From Tyto alba (lineage: Eukaryota; Chordata; Aves; Strigiformes; Tytonidae), in the NCBI RefSeq assembly GCF_018691265.1, contig NW_024881322.1, positions 1,426,001-1,490,000 on the forward strand: 64,000 nucleotides of DNA, read 5' to 3'. Shown piece by piece: positions 27,801-40,600 of the stretch (positions are counted from its first letter, which is position 1; every line of letters starts with the position of its first letter). The notes below the pieces were generated by a model. The model saw only the letters and a program-made list of their open reading frames with translations. It was not told where the DNA came from and searched no databases. Made by a program: the position numbers and the translations under genes.

Positions 27801-30800
27801 ATTATAAACCTTTCTGACATTCCCACTGGCAAAGACCCCTTAGTGAGGGCCTTAGGAGCTTGATGATCTGTTCTAGCTTCTCTGATGATCAGGGTTAAAG
27901 CCCTCTCACGTGCTGAGCCTGGGTGCTTCACACAACGGATGCGGTGGTGCACTTCAAGCAACACACCCGACATACTCATCCGGCCATACCCTCATCCTGT
28001 GTCAGTGGAAAGGAAGGGAACCTGAAGCCTGAACATCTAAAAAGGTAAAAGTGACATTTTGGGAAGGGAATCCGATCTGGGGGCGGATCTCAGGATATAC
28101 TAACAGTCTCCATTTCCAATCACAAGAAGAGATACCACACCTTAAGCAAAAAAAAATCCCAACCAACCACTTGAACGGGACTTGTATCTTATCAATTCAA
28201 AAGGAAACAAACCAAACTGCAAACCTCAGTAATTCTCTTCCCAACCTTCTTCCTACACTCCATGAAAATGAAGTTACTAAGTACATTTGAAAAAAGCAGT
28301 GCCTTCTTTCACCTCACAGTACAAAAATCTCAATGCCGTTTTTCCTTTGCAAGTTGACTACCCTAACTGAAATCGAAATTCCATCTTCAGAATCAAGTAT
28401 GCTACTCCAGATCTGCAAGCCTACACCATTCTGAAAAATTTAGGACAGGATAATTTTAGCAAGATTCATACAATAATCTGTATGCAAAAATTTCGGAATT
28501 TCCCAAGAAACATTATGAGCACTGCTGTTAACTACCCTCTGAAAATTCTCACATCTGTTTAGAAGAACACTGCTAAGATTATTTTTGCCTTTCATTAGAG
28601 TATATAAGCTGAAAGCTACATAGATAAACAAGTGCTTTGGTGATTTTAGAACATTAAAAAAAAAAAGAGCAAAAGCCATAAATATATAAATTTATGCCAA
28701 ACACCACAAAACAGCCCAATATATCAATGCCCATAGCAAATGAAGTGTCCTCCATGATGCCTGATTACATGACCTGCTATCTGCATCATGAGTCCTGCAT
28801 TTTGACATTTTGATCATCTGTGGTCAATACATCGGCAGGATACTGGCAAGATTTTGGGGGTGGGCGCACCAGGCTGGATGGCACATCGCAGACTGAAAAC
28901 CCACTCATGCTGTCGTGGGTTTGAGCTCAGAGGGCAGCTGAGCACCACGCAGCCGCTCACACACCCCTTCTCTCCCAGCGATGAGAAGGGACAAATGTAT
29001 TAGCTGCTGAGTGGTTACTCCAGCATCAATCACGTAGATTTGGGCACACAAGAAAAAAAAAAAAAAAAAAAGTGAAGTTTTTCCACCACCTGGGCTATTC
29101 ATATACAGAGTATTTGTATGCAAAAAGAAGAGCTTTGTATGGGACCAACTTTCAGACTTAGTGGACTCTTCCCCACTGCCACACTGTGTCGTGCTGAAGG
29201 AAACTATAACAGTCTTCATGCCCATCTTTAAAATGGCAAGACAAGCTTGGAAGACTCATTGTTTTTGCTTCAGGTCAGCTATCAGTTTCAACTTCGGCCC
29301 TGGCATCACTATATATATATATATTTAAAGCAGTCAGAATTTTATGGTGTATCTCATTCCTTCAATTTTTGCAGCAAGTGACTGGAATCATGTTAAACAA
29401 AAGGTCTACTCTTCTTGCTCTTAATAGAGTGTGCATAAAAACTTATAGCCATTTGAGATCTTTATTATTATATTCTTACTGTATAAGTAAAGTCAGACTT
29501 TCCAGGCATTATTTACCGTGTAGGAACCGGAACCTCTGTGAGACCCGAGAGAAGCACAGCAGGGGAGAGCCTCACAAAAGCAATAATAGGTCTTTCTAAA
29601 AAATCTACTTCTCCCACTAACACATTTGATGCTTCTGCTCCTGAAGGAATTTTCCTCATGAAGTTCATATCAACCTATTTATACAAAGATGAAACAAGTG
29701 TTTATTCCTTTACATTTGTTAGCAGAAACTGTATAACACAATTTTATCAGCATTTACTAGACATTTATGCTACAAAGAAAAATAAAAAAGCAAATTAAGT
29801 ATCTCACAGTGCAGAAGACAAACACATGTAGAAAAATGTCAGTCAGCCAGCCAACTAATAATAAACTATTTTCTAAAAGTTAGAGTTAGTACCACCCACT
29901 ATACTCTACAAGACTCCAAACTGCATAATCTTTCTAGTGTTACTTACGACAAACATTCCATGATAAGACATAACTTAACAAAGTCTGTGCACAATTAAGT
30001 AAGGAGAGTTCATGTAGTTACACATGGTTTCTAGAATGCAATTAGTTATTTCACAGCTGAGTATTTCAAATGTGTCACAATTTTGACAAATAATTGGTAT
30101 GTTTATGTTTTCATCCATAAAGAGCACAAGGGCTAAAAATCTTAACATTCATTTCTGTACGTATTAGGGAAGAGCATTAGAAAACGGTACAGCACATGAA
30201 CTCTGTGCTCACACCCATATGCACACGCACACAAGCACCAGGTACATTGCTATCTAGAGAACTTACAGGTGGCCTCTTGAGTCCCGCACCAAGTGTGCCA
30301 CAACTACAGTGCCAGGAGGCTGACTCCTGCCCAACAGGAGACAAGGCAGGTGTACAGAAGGACAGGCCAAGCAAAAACATGCAAGCTGTGACAGAGGAGC
30401 AGGCTATATGGCACCTGCCATCATTAGATGAGAACTACAGTGCGAGTTAGCTTCCCTTAAAAATGACCATTGAGCTTGGCAAAGCACTCTTCTTACAGTG
30501 CTTCACAGTACAGATGACACTACAGACTGAGTTTTATAGTAAAAGCCATAACGGAACTTGCCCAGCAAATTTAAATTATGAAAGAAATACAAGGGATTTA
30601 GAGTTTTACACCAGATTTCCTTCAGAAAGTGATGCTATATGCTCCTAATGATTAAGATATACCGTAACTTTTGTACAGCAAACTCATGAAACATATAAAG
30701 CAAATTTCCTTTAAAAGCCCTGTTTACAAAAAAAAAAAAAAAAAAGAATCAGCCCTAGGAAAAAAAAAAGTTACACCACCATCTACAAAACTGTTTTCAT

Positions 30801-33800
30801 AAGAGTCTTTATAGCAGATCTGCAAATACTTCCCTCTACATGAGAAAGAACATCAGCTGCGCACATCAAGTTACCAAAATACTGAAAAGATCAAACAAAA
30901 AAGAAGTTCGGTCCCACTGGGAAGATTCAGAAAACATTTGGCACATTTAACCTACGTCACATTCTGACACTCGTCTGTACAAGTTAGGGCTCAGTACGTA
31001 TGTCCTGTGGACACTCACACACGTGTACCCATGCGTGCCTTAGCTGTAACTAGGAGGGAAGTTACAACCACCACACTTTTTGCTACATCGTTATGTTGTG
31101 CCAAACATTAAGGTATTTAATGTTATTTACCTTACTAAAGTCAACGGTGCTGTTTTCTCTGCTTCCTCCTGTCCCAGTACCTTTAACATCTCCACTTTTC
31201 CCAGTGTCTAAATTTCCAGGTGCTGACTGTGGAGATGCCAATAGCCCTAAATTAAAACAAATGAGGTAAGTTCAAAATGGTGTATGAATTGAACTGAATA
31301 TGCGACACTACCAAAACACAACGTGGCAGCTTGCTCAAAGCAAATGTGCAAGTTATTCAGTAAGAGTGCCCTACATTAGTATCATAAACGCAACGGTAAC
31401 AAGTCACTGTGCTGTCAAAATGATGACATAAATTAAAAAAATTAAAATGAAGGATTGCCCAAATGATGGCCATTTGCAGAACAGTCACCAGAAAACAAGA
31501 GCTACTGCAGTTGTAGGAAAAAAAAAATAAACAACCAACCATTGACACTTTATTTGTAACTGCTCTACTAGTTAGTAGATAGCATCTCCACTATGTTTAG
31601 AAGTCCTCAAACACCCAAAGCAAACACCTCTGCTACCTGGTCTGCCAGGTAGCAGCTATTTCAATTGTAAAAAGCCTCGGCAAGCCTCAGGCCACGACTA
31701 GAAGGAATGACACCCTGGTAGTTAACTAACCTGTACCAGTAAACAGCGTACTACATGAAAGATAGACAGCTTGCAAACCATCATTTCGAGCAGCAGACCA
31801 AAGCTCCAGCTGCTGATCTGAACAGGCATTACTACACGGAAGGGCATCTCTGGCGTCCACGCCACGGAGGCTCGTACAGTGAAGTTACTCAAGTGAAACA
31901 CAGATTCCCCCTAACACCCTCCCCACGCCAGAGGCACTGTATGTAGCTTGCTCCGACAGCAACACTGAACTGCAGGTTCAGGGAAAAGAGCAAAAGGCGA
32001 GTAACCCGGGTGTTCATGCACACCGAATGCCGTCTCGCGCCACGGGTATCCCGTCCCAGCTAGGATTTAAAACCCGGTCTAGGCAAGCAGAACCGAGCCC
32101 AAATCCCCTGGTGTGGATTGCAGAGCTTTTGCTTGTTCCGTTTAACATGCACTAGAAGTACATTCGGCCTTGCTTGGCTCCACTAGGCCCTTCAGATGTG
32201 GTGATAAAACATGCTTTAACACGCTTTCAAACCCACAGCCAGACAAAGACTGAAGTCTAAACATGGCATTACATAGAGAAAGTTCCCGTTGAGGTCGAGT
32301 GCCACTCTAATCACGATAAAACCGAAGCCCTCACTGGCTACCTTTTGGCTACTGTCCTATGATAGCTACTTGCATCCCTCCCTGTTTATCATTTAGCCGC
32401 TTGACATTTTTTAGCATTTCAAATGACAACTGAATTCACTTCGTTTGATCCCCAAATTTACTTCCAAAAAAACCATTTCAAAGAGCCATCATATCAATAG
32501 AAAACATGCCGGTCCAAGCCTTTACCATTAATTTTCATTCTTGCAGTTCACAGGGATATAACTGGTATGGGTAGTTTTTCCTGAGGCAAAACCCAATTTA
32601 AGTTAATAAGCTGTAATTTCCTTTGTGAATCTTAACATGCATGGGTAATTAGCTAACACGATAAATACTATGTTCGGTTAGCTAGACCAAAAAAAAAAAA
32701 AACAAAACCACATTCTACCCTTCTGCTCCAAGATGTATCAGTTATTCAAGTTATTCGTAAGAATAACCAACAGCAACCAACCGCCTGTGAAATCAGCATA
32801 AGAGTAGATGTGTTTGTAGGACTAGAAACAGAACAGAAATATTAAACAGCTGCTGCAGAAGAGGAGCATAATACAGAAGTTTATACATTCTGCACTTTTG
32901 GCAAATGCCCTGTGAGCAAGAGGAAGCAGAGACCAGGAAAAAAAAAAAAAAAGTGGAGAGACAATCAAGGAGGAGGATTAAGAACAAGGATTCTACATAT
33001 TAGCCCAAACTAATTTTATTATTTCAGTACTGGAGCGACACTGATTCTTCTGCAAGGTTTGCCTTCAGAATTTATCCGACCAGTCGCAGTTGAGGTTCAC
33101 AGGTTTTGGCACCGATCCCGGGGACACTCATCGGCTCCTAACCGCCACGCACACCGCTACCCTTCCTGCCGGCCGGGCAGCCGGGCGCACGGGAGCCGGC
33201 AGGGCTTCCGCCACCCGCGGGCGTCTCCACGCGACACCGCGCGTCATCACGCCCCTCGGTCGATCCCGTATTTGCAGGGAAATTCAGAACAAGGAATTTG
33301 CATCTCGAATAGTGAAAAAGCTTCTACTCAAAATCTCACGGTAATAAAAGAACTCACTCATTTCTCTCCTCCGGTTGAGCAGATACAAGATGCTACTGCT
33401 ACAAGGAAGACTACCCAGCAGCTTTTCCAGACTGTGAGACAGAGAAATTCATCTGGTCTTACCGAGCTGATCATTAAAAACAGGCAGTACTGCTGAATTT
33501 GTTGGTTAGAGAGGTATGCCACCTGCCTCCTTTGAAAGGCAACAGCATATTGAGTCTTGATTAAATCTGGATTGAAGCCCTGTAAAAGCACTTAATTAAA
33601 GCACTTGTAACTGCACCTGCACTAAAGAGCATGGGCATTTTCTAGCCAACTACATTTGGTTTAACATTGTGATCAAAAAAGCCTACCGGGCATTATTTAC
33701 TGGAAAAAGAAAGCAAGAAGAAAACAAGAAGAATACAGACATTTGCCTCACATCTCTGCTTCAGTAAGAAAAGAAAAATAAAATGTTGGAGAAATAACAC

Positions 33801-34644
33801 GAGTTCAACACCTAAGCATGACTATTTCAATATAATTATGCTTATATAGGCAAAATTTATGAAATACAAAACTTTCAAATACAAAGCCACACCATATTTG
33901 TATTGAGGAGATTAAAATCAATTTTTAAAAATAAATTCCAACGCATCTTTAATGTGAAAAAGAATATTAAAATTACTCCTAGAAGGTAAATATGTACATC
34001 TTCCCGAGTTCCTACTTTCAGTAAGAAATTATTGTAAGAGCAAAGCTATTCTAAATATTATTTTACTCAGTTTTAAAACACATTTCTCAGTGAACCAAAA
34101 GACCTCTTAAAACAGGCTGCTTTGCTGTTGTTCACAGGCATTAAGAAAGCTGAATGAAACTGGTGAATTAACAGTGTTGATCTTTAGCTGTGACACTGCT
34201 CTCTTCCTAGCACTACCTATGGCATTCACTATTCAACAGTTTCAAAGACAGGAAGACAAAAGCTGTTCTTCAACTGATGACAAAAGTAAATAAAAAGGTT
34301 GTTAAAGAACCCTTTGCCTGGTTGACTTCCTCTGAACTGGTGACTCGCTGATAAAAAGTAAATGGTAGACTGAAAGTGTGTCCCTCTTCCCGCCTTTTAC
34401 AGTAATTCAGTAACCTTCCAGCTATTTATAAAGACTAAAAAACAAATCTGAATAGCACCAGGCCAAGGACAGATGAATGCTGAACAGAAGCAAGTCACCT
34501 GTTGGAAAATTGCCACAGCTCCTAAGGCTCACAGGAGATGAACTCGACTCAAGCCATACCGGTGTGGAAACGGTATTCAGGATGCAATATTCTGAATTAC
34601 TAGAGAGGTAATACAGACCAGAATGTATAGTGGAATGCACAAAG

Positions 34645-34682
<38 letters not shown>

Positions 34683-37600
34683 AATACAAGTAGGAGGACT
34701 TCCCCTTCAGGGTTCCCTTTTAAGTCTGTCTACCAAAACAGATATTAGTCCAGTTGCAGCCCTGAGGTCATAGTCTGAGAATGCCTTCAAAGGCATCTCA
34801 AAGAAAAATGTGTCCTTCTGTGGTCAGATGATTCCTTGAATTAAAAAACGGGGTAAAAACCCACAAAACAAAAATGTCTTCCATCTTGCTGGTGTTCATC
34901 TTTCTCTGGAAACACTTTTATTTATGGATTAACTGGGAAATCATCCCTTTCAGATTTTTCCTTTACGAGAAACATCCCCTTGAGGCATAAAAGCAATCGG
35001 AACATGACTTGGAGATTCCGGTGGAAAGCTTTATTAGTGATAATAATAGCAACAAGTACTTGATCTTCATTTGTTTGCCTTCTCTTGGTTTCTAAAGACC
35101 TTGGGTCTGGCATGTTGTCATTCCTGGCAGATGAGCAGAAAAATGAGAACTGGAAAACCAATTGCAGCTGTTATTTTACTTCTAGTTTTTAATTACCTTT
35201 GAACGATCACCCATGAGAGAGAATGATTTTCATGTGAATTCTCTTAATTTCCCATAAGGAAGCCAGGGAAAGGAGTTTTTTGTTTGCTTTTCTGAACTTA
35301 AGTAAGGATGGGGTCCTACTTCAGCTCCAGATGACAGCCTACAACATAGTTGGCTCGCTCCTTTTCAGTGACTTTGCTGCAAAATGTGAAAAGGCAGATA
35401 ACCACAGCCTTTTCTCTGTCAGCATATTTTCTGTTATATGTAACAGTGTGCTCTTACTTATTAAACAAGTGAGGAAGGAAACCACAAGAAGCCTCACTGA
35501 TTAAAGAGTTGAATGAAATCAACTTCCCCCCTCCTGCAACACACATAGGCATAAAGCAGACAAACCTACAAGCTAGATCTTGGCAAGATAAAGTTCTGGG
35601 AAGAAAGGGCAAGGGGGAAAGTAAAAAAAAGAAAAAAAAGAAAGAAAAAAAAAAAAAGAAAAAATAAAAAAGGCAGGAGGAGCCTCAAGGCTAAAAAGAA
35701 AGGCGACCCCCCTAAAAACATGATCTAGCTACAAGAATGCTGAAGTCTTTAAACAAGCGTTAATTTTGCAAAAGTAAAGCAAGTATAACAGTAGGTATGC
35801 AGAATGCACGAGTTGCGAAATATTTACTAAAAACTATTCAAGAAAGAGAACTTTCCACCCGTTCTTTCAACTTACCTCTACACCTACATACCCTTTTACA
35901 TGCAAAGAACAATAGCTTTGCAAGACAACAAATTAATGAATTGCTGGGTTCTGACCTACAATTATAAACTCTTAACTACTTTATTCTATTTTGCATATCA
36001 AGCAACAAAGCAGTAATCAAGCGTGTGATGTTGAAGCAGAGCACTAACAAAAAGCTACCTGGAAACAACTGCAGGTGAACCGAACCTGGCAGTTCCATCA
36101 TAAACTACTACTGGTTTTAACGGGCCCTGGCTTTTAAAAGCACAAAAGCAAAAATAAAACTGCTTTAAGACTTCATGATACAGCTAAACTACGAACATCA
36201 CGGGTGATTGCACCCTTCCTAATTCTCTTTATAGTCATCTCTAACACTTCACCACGTCTTTGGCTGCAGCTATTTCAGGATATCAAACACTGGGTTTAGA
36301 ATATTAACTCGACCACTGACAAAACCAAACCAAACCAAAACCTGACATGGAACGTAGGTGAGTGAAAGGAAAAGGCCACCATTTTTGACATCTTGCTTAC
36401 ATATTGTATTTTAAAACCATATTCCTTTTTAATTACACAAATGAAGGTTAATTAAAGAATTTTTTTGCTGGCTTTAGTTAAAAGCTAAAAAGTTAAACAC
36501 GCCAAGTAAGAGAACAGTCACAACTGAGAAGAAATAAAACAAAACATGCAGGCAAAGGTAACAGTTATCATAATCCTTTGTGCCCAAGTTACGTGCCAAA
36601 AACATCACAATGCAAGTGATCCAGATGCAGAGTGCATCACACATGGACAGCTTAAGTTTCAATAGTTGCCTGGTGTTTTGTCAATATTTTCCTCTGTCTT
36701 CTTTTCCTGGCTTTCCTGCACTTCTAAGTCCTCCTCAGGTGGGTGGATTATTACTGAAGGAATATCGTCACTGGCAGGTGACACCAGCAATTCCGTGCCC
36801 TGAGGCGGGCTTGGCCGGGCACTGGTGCTGCAGGTGGGACTGGAGGGCGGTGTGCTTTGAGGGGTAGTTACGGGGGTGGTACACCTTGAGGTTGCCGGGG
36901 TTCCAGCTCTTGAAGAAGGAAGAAGGTAATTGAGAAGAACTGACAAACGGTTTTCTCCTCTCAGGGAAATATTTGAGGCAGAGAGACCTGTTCGTAAAGA
37001 ATGGCGGGAGGCTGAAAGGCCTTCCCCTGAGATAAAACAAATGAAACACCATGAGGCTTATAACAGGGATATACAAAAAAAAAAAAAAAAAAGAAACAAA
37101 CAAAAAAAAAACCACACCACAACACACACCAATATGCATTAACAATTTATGTAGTAAATTGCAAGCTTTATGGGCTGAAACTGTCATACTCATGCAAGTA
37201 AGACAAGAGATAACAGCAAATCTGATTTCAGACATTAGAGAAGTCAGAAATTATTGATGAGTATCAATTAGAACGGCAAAGATATGTGGGAGAAGAGATT
37301 ACCTTAAAGTCAGTAAGATTTGTTAATACAACTAAAAAAAAAAAAAAAAAATTTGCATTTCTTGAAACTGACTCTTAAATTTTCCTAGAATTTCTTATTC
37401 CAAATTGCATTTTTAGTGCCATCCAAAAAATACTTTAAAAAAAATCACTAGCAGCCAAAACATCGTAAGACTTCACAGTTAACTGCATCCATTATATACA
37501 AAGAATTTTTAAAATTAAAATATTTCCAAGTGAGCACGATCAAATATACCTAACAGTGTTAAATGCAACTGTCTTCCAAAAAAAAAGTCTTGTTTTAATA

Positions 37601-40600
37601 CGAATTTTCCTAGCCAGCTGTAGTCTCAATATATATTTCTGAAGAGGGCGTGATACACAGCCCCTTCTCCATTTCTTCGTGCTCGGACTTACCAAACATC
37701 CCCGTTTACCTAAAACCAAACCGATTTCTCCGAAATCCATTGCTACTTTTCTTGACCTATCCAGTTTCAAACGGCCCACTAACTGCACACACAGACATCA
37801 TAGTCTCGCCACGCTTCCCGTGGATTTCGATTGGGAATGGATTTTAGTTCTTCCGTAAGCAGGAGGAGATGACGCCTGCCCTCCTGTGAGCACTTCCACT
37901 GTGACGGTTAGCAACAGCATCCCCCCCCCTTCACCACAAACACTTCTCCTGGGATGGCAGCCCCTCTGAGTACTGATTACTTCTCCTACAATCCCTGAAT
38001 CAGAAACGTGCTGCTTTCACATGCCGTGCCATCAAGCAAGGAAACACCAAACTAGACACATTTAGTCCCACATTTATACCTGGCACTGCAGAGACCAATA
38101 CACTGAGCAACCCCAGCACAATTTGCAAGGAGGCGCCTAGGAAAAGGCCATTTCTATCCCCACCTCTAACAATGGCAGAGTGGATCCTACAGACACTAAC
38201 TGGATTTAAATTAAGAACGAAAGCCTCAAAGATCAACTATTAAAACTGCAGTGCAGTAAAGACAAGAGCACCAATAAAGCAAACCAGTTATTTTTGTCCC
38301 TATTAATCACTACAGTAATAACTAGACTGCTGTCCTTATATCTGTGACAAATCACGAACGTGAGCTGCCCTAACACACAAAGTAAGCCTAAAAAGGATTA
38401 TGCTCATATGCATGTTTGGTTTACCGGTTTATTAGAGGGCAACCATAGGATTATAAAGAAAAAGTGAATCAGTACACACTGGCAAAGAGTTCATCACGTT
38501 ATACCGGTTTCTTACTCCAGCATATATCCCATATTCTGTTGTAGGAATAGCATTAAGGGTAAAACGCATTGGAAAGCGGAAGTGACACATGAAAAGCAAC
38601 TGAGAAGCAAGAGACCTCAAATACAAAATTCTCAGAATTACAACTGGGGCTACAGGTGTTCAAGGATGGGTAAAACCAAGTTTATATGTGAAATTTTCAC
38701 ACTTGCTGAACAAAACAGGGAAGACAATAGTTATACAAGAAATTATGCTCTTACATAAATTAGCTGTGGTTTTATTCTAGGAAAAAAAAAAATCATTCTG
38801 AAACTATCAGGGAAATATTTAAGCAGGCATCATATATTCACTAGCTAACAAAAAGTATCAGAAGGCTTGGACATTTGCTTGGACAGTGAGAGCTCCCAAC
38901 AAGCGCTTAACTACAAGCACTTAGCTAAGTGGAACATGTTCCAAGCAATAAGGCACCTTTCAAGACAGGAAGGGAACTTCAAGGAGTCATCCATGAAATC
39001 TGTACTAAGTTTTCACTAGACTAAAAAATTTCAGTTGGAATTATATGTGTCTTAGTTAATGCACGACAAAAGAAAACAGGCGAAAGAGCAGAGATAGAAA
39101 TAGAGGCCGTAAGAAATACAAGAATACAAGTATGGTGCTCTGAAGTACAGATTGCTATTCTGACTTTGGAACTGGATGTCTAGAGTAAATGTATGGATAT
39201 TCCAGAGTTTTTCCGGGAATTAGTTCAATAAGAGATGTGGTACAGCCTATAAAAACACTTCAAATACCTTTCTTGGATTTGTTGGGGGGTTGTGTTTTTG
39301 TTTTGTTTGTTTGTTTGTTTTTTTCTTTTTCCCCTGTTAGGTCCTTGTCTAAAAAACAAGGTTAAAAAAAACAGCGTCCTAGCTAAAAGTAGTTTCTTCA
39401 CCATTAGCATAGTGGACATTTTCTAGTCATATTAACATAACACTGGATTAAAACGCAGTTATTGTCAGCATCACTGAACTCAGGACATGACCGCAAAGTA
39501 AACCTCCAGTATAAAGACTGAATAAGCAAGTAGGATCCATCTGACAAACACATAAAGCTATGCCACAACGCTGAAATGCCTCAAACGTTACACATTTTAT
39601 TCAAGCATATCCCCAAAATAAAACCCATTAGGACCAATGTAAGTCTATTTCTATAGTTCAAAACAATAATGCATGCTATCTGCACAGGCAGGAGTAGAAT
39701 GTTTGAGTAAATTCAAAAATATACAGAAACATCATCCACAGCTACACACAGCACACACTGTTATCATTAGCTCTTTGCTTATCAAGGAGGAAACACTTAT
39801 CTGCTACCATCAGCTGAATTTTCCTTCATCTCCCAGTGAGAACATTATTTAACAGGTTAGAACAAACTGGATGCTACAACTTATCTCACCATTTCGTTCA
39901 AGCAAGTGAGGGTCAGAATGTTTCTTGCCTATATCTGCAAAAGACCGAACCAGGGGAATCCGATTGCTGAATTTTTTCTCATTTTGATGATGGTGCCTTT
40001 TTAGAAGAGCCTCTCTCACATTCTCTCTTATGGATTCATCCAGCTGGCCCGAGGCAATCATGTTGTCCAAAACCATATCTACATAATAACAACAACAAAA
40101 GAGAAAATAATATATATATATATAGTTATCAAACATCTCCTTCACCACACTCAAGCACTGTAGTTGCACCAAAGAAAAAAAAATAATATTTTTTTTTTTA
40201 AAGTATTTTCTTTAGAAAAGTCATCTTCAAGAATCCACAGGAAATTGTCAAAGATGTCACTAAACGAGCAAATGTGAGAATAAGAAAAGCACAAGATGCA
40301 GATCCAGAAGACAGCATTTATTCGTAGCATCATTTTAAGAAGTTACTTTATACTTTCTTGACATTTACTTCAACTTTCAGTGGCGACTCCCTTTCAAAAG
40401 AAGAGTGTCTATGTAGGCAGCAACCCTCTACTAGAAGTAAACAACTGAAGACAGGAACACAGTGGAGAACAGACAGCCTTGACCTGGGGTTCCCTACTTG
40501 GAAAGCATGCAACTATATAAACCTGAAATTACTGCAGACGGCGATGAACTCCCCAACTCCTCTGCCACCTCCCGATGCCCTAAGTTCCTGAGGCTCTCTA

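Larger units (their letters stand above)
31247..36669. other. Intron after the cassette exon (5.4 kb)
   Basis: This GC-AG intron holds a perfect 11-bp-stem hairpin (31630-31655), a CpG-dense patch (33076-33268), a T27 run followed by A9 (34649-34684) and a purine-rich A/G tract (about 35618-35672). No exon was recognised. Confidence 0.78.

Noticed and set aside
33059..33496. 145-codon plus-strand open frame
   Set aside because: It is produced by the CpG-dense patch, where stop codons are rare; no domain recognised.
36768..37235. 155-codon minus-strand open frame
   Set aside because: It is an alternative frame of the cassette II exon running into the intron; the true frame matches NBCn1.
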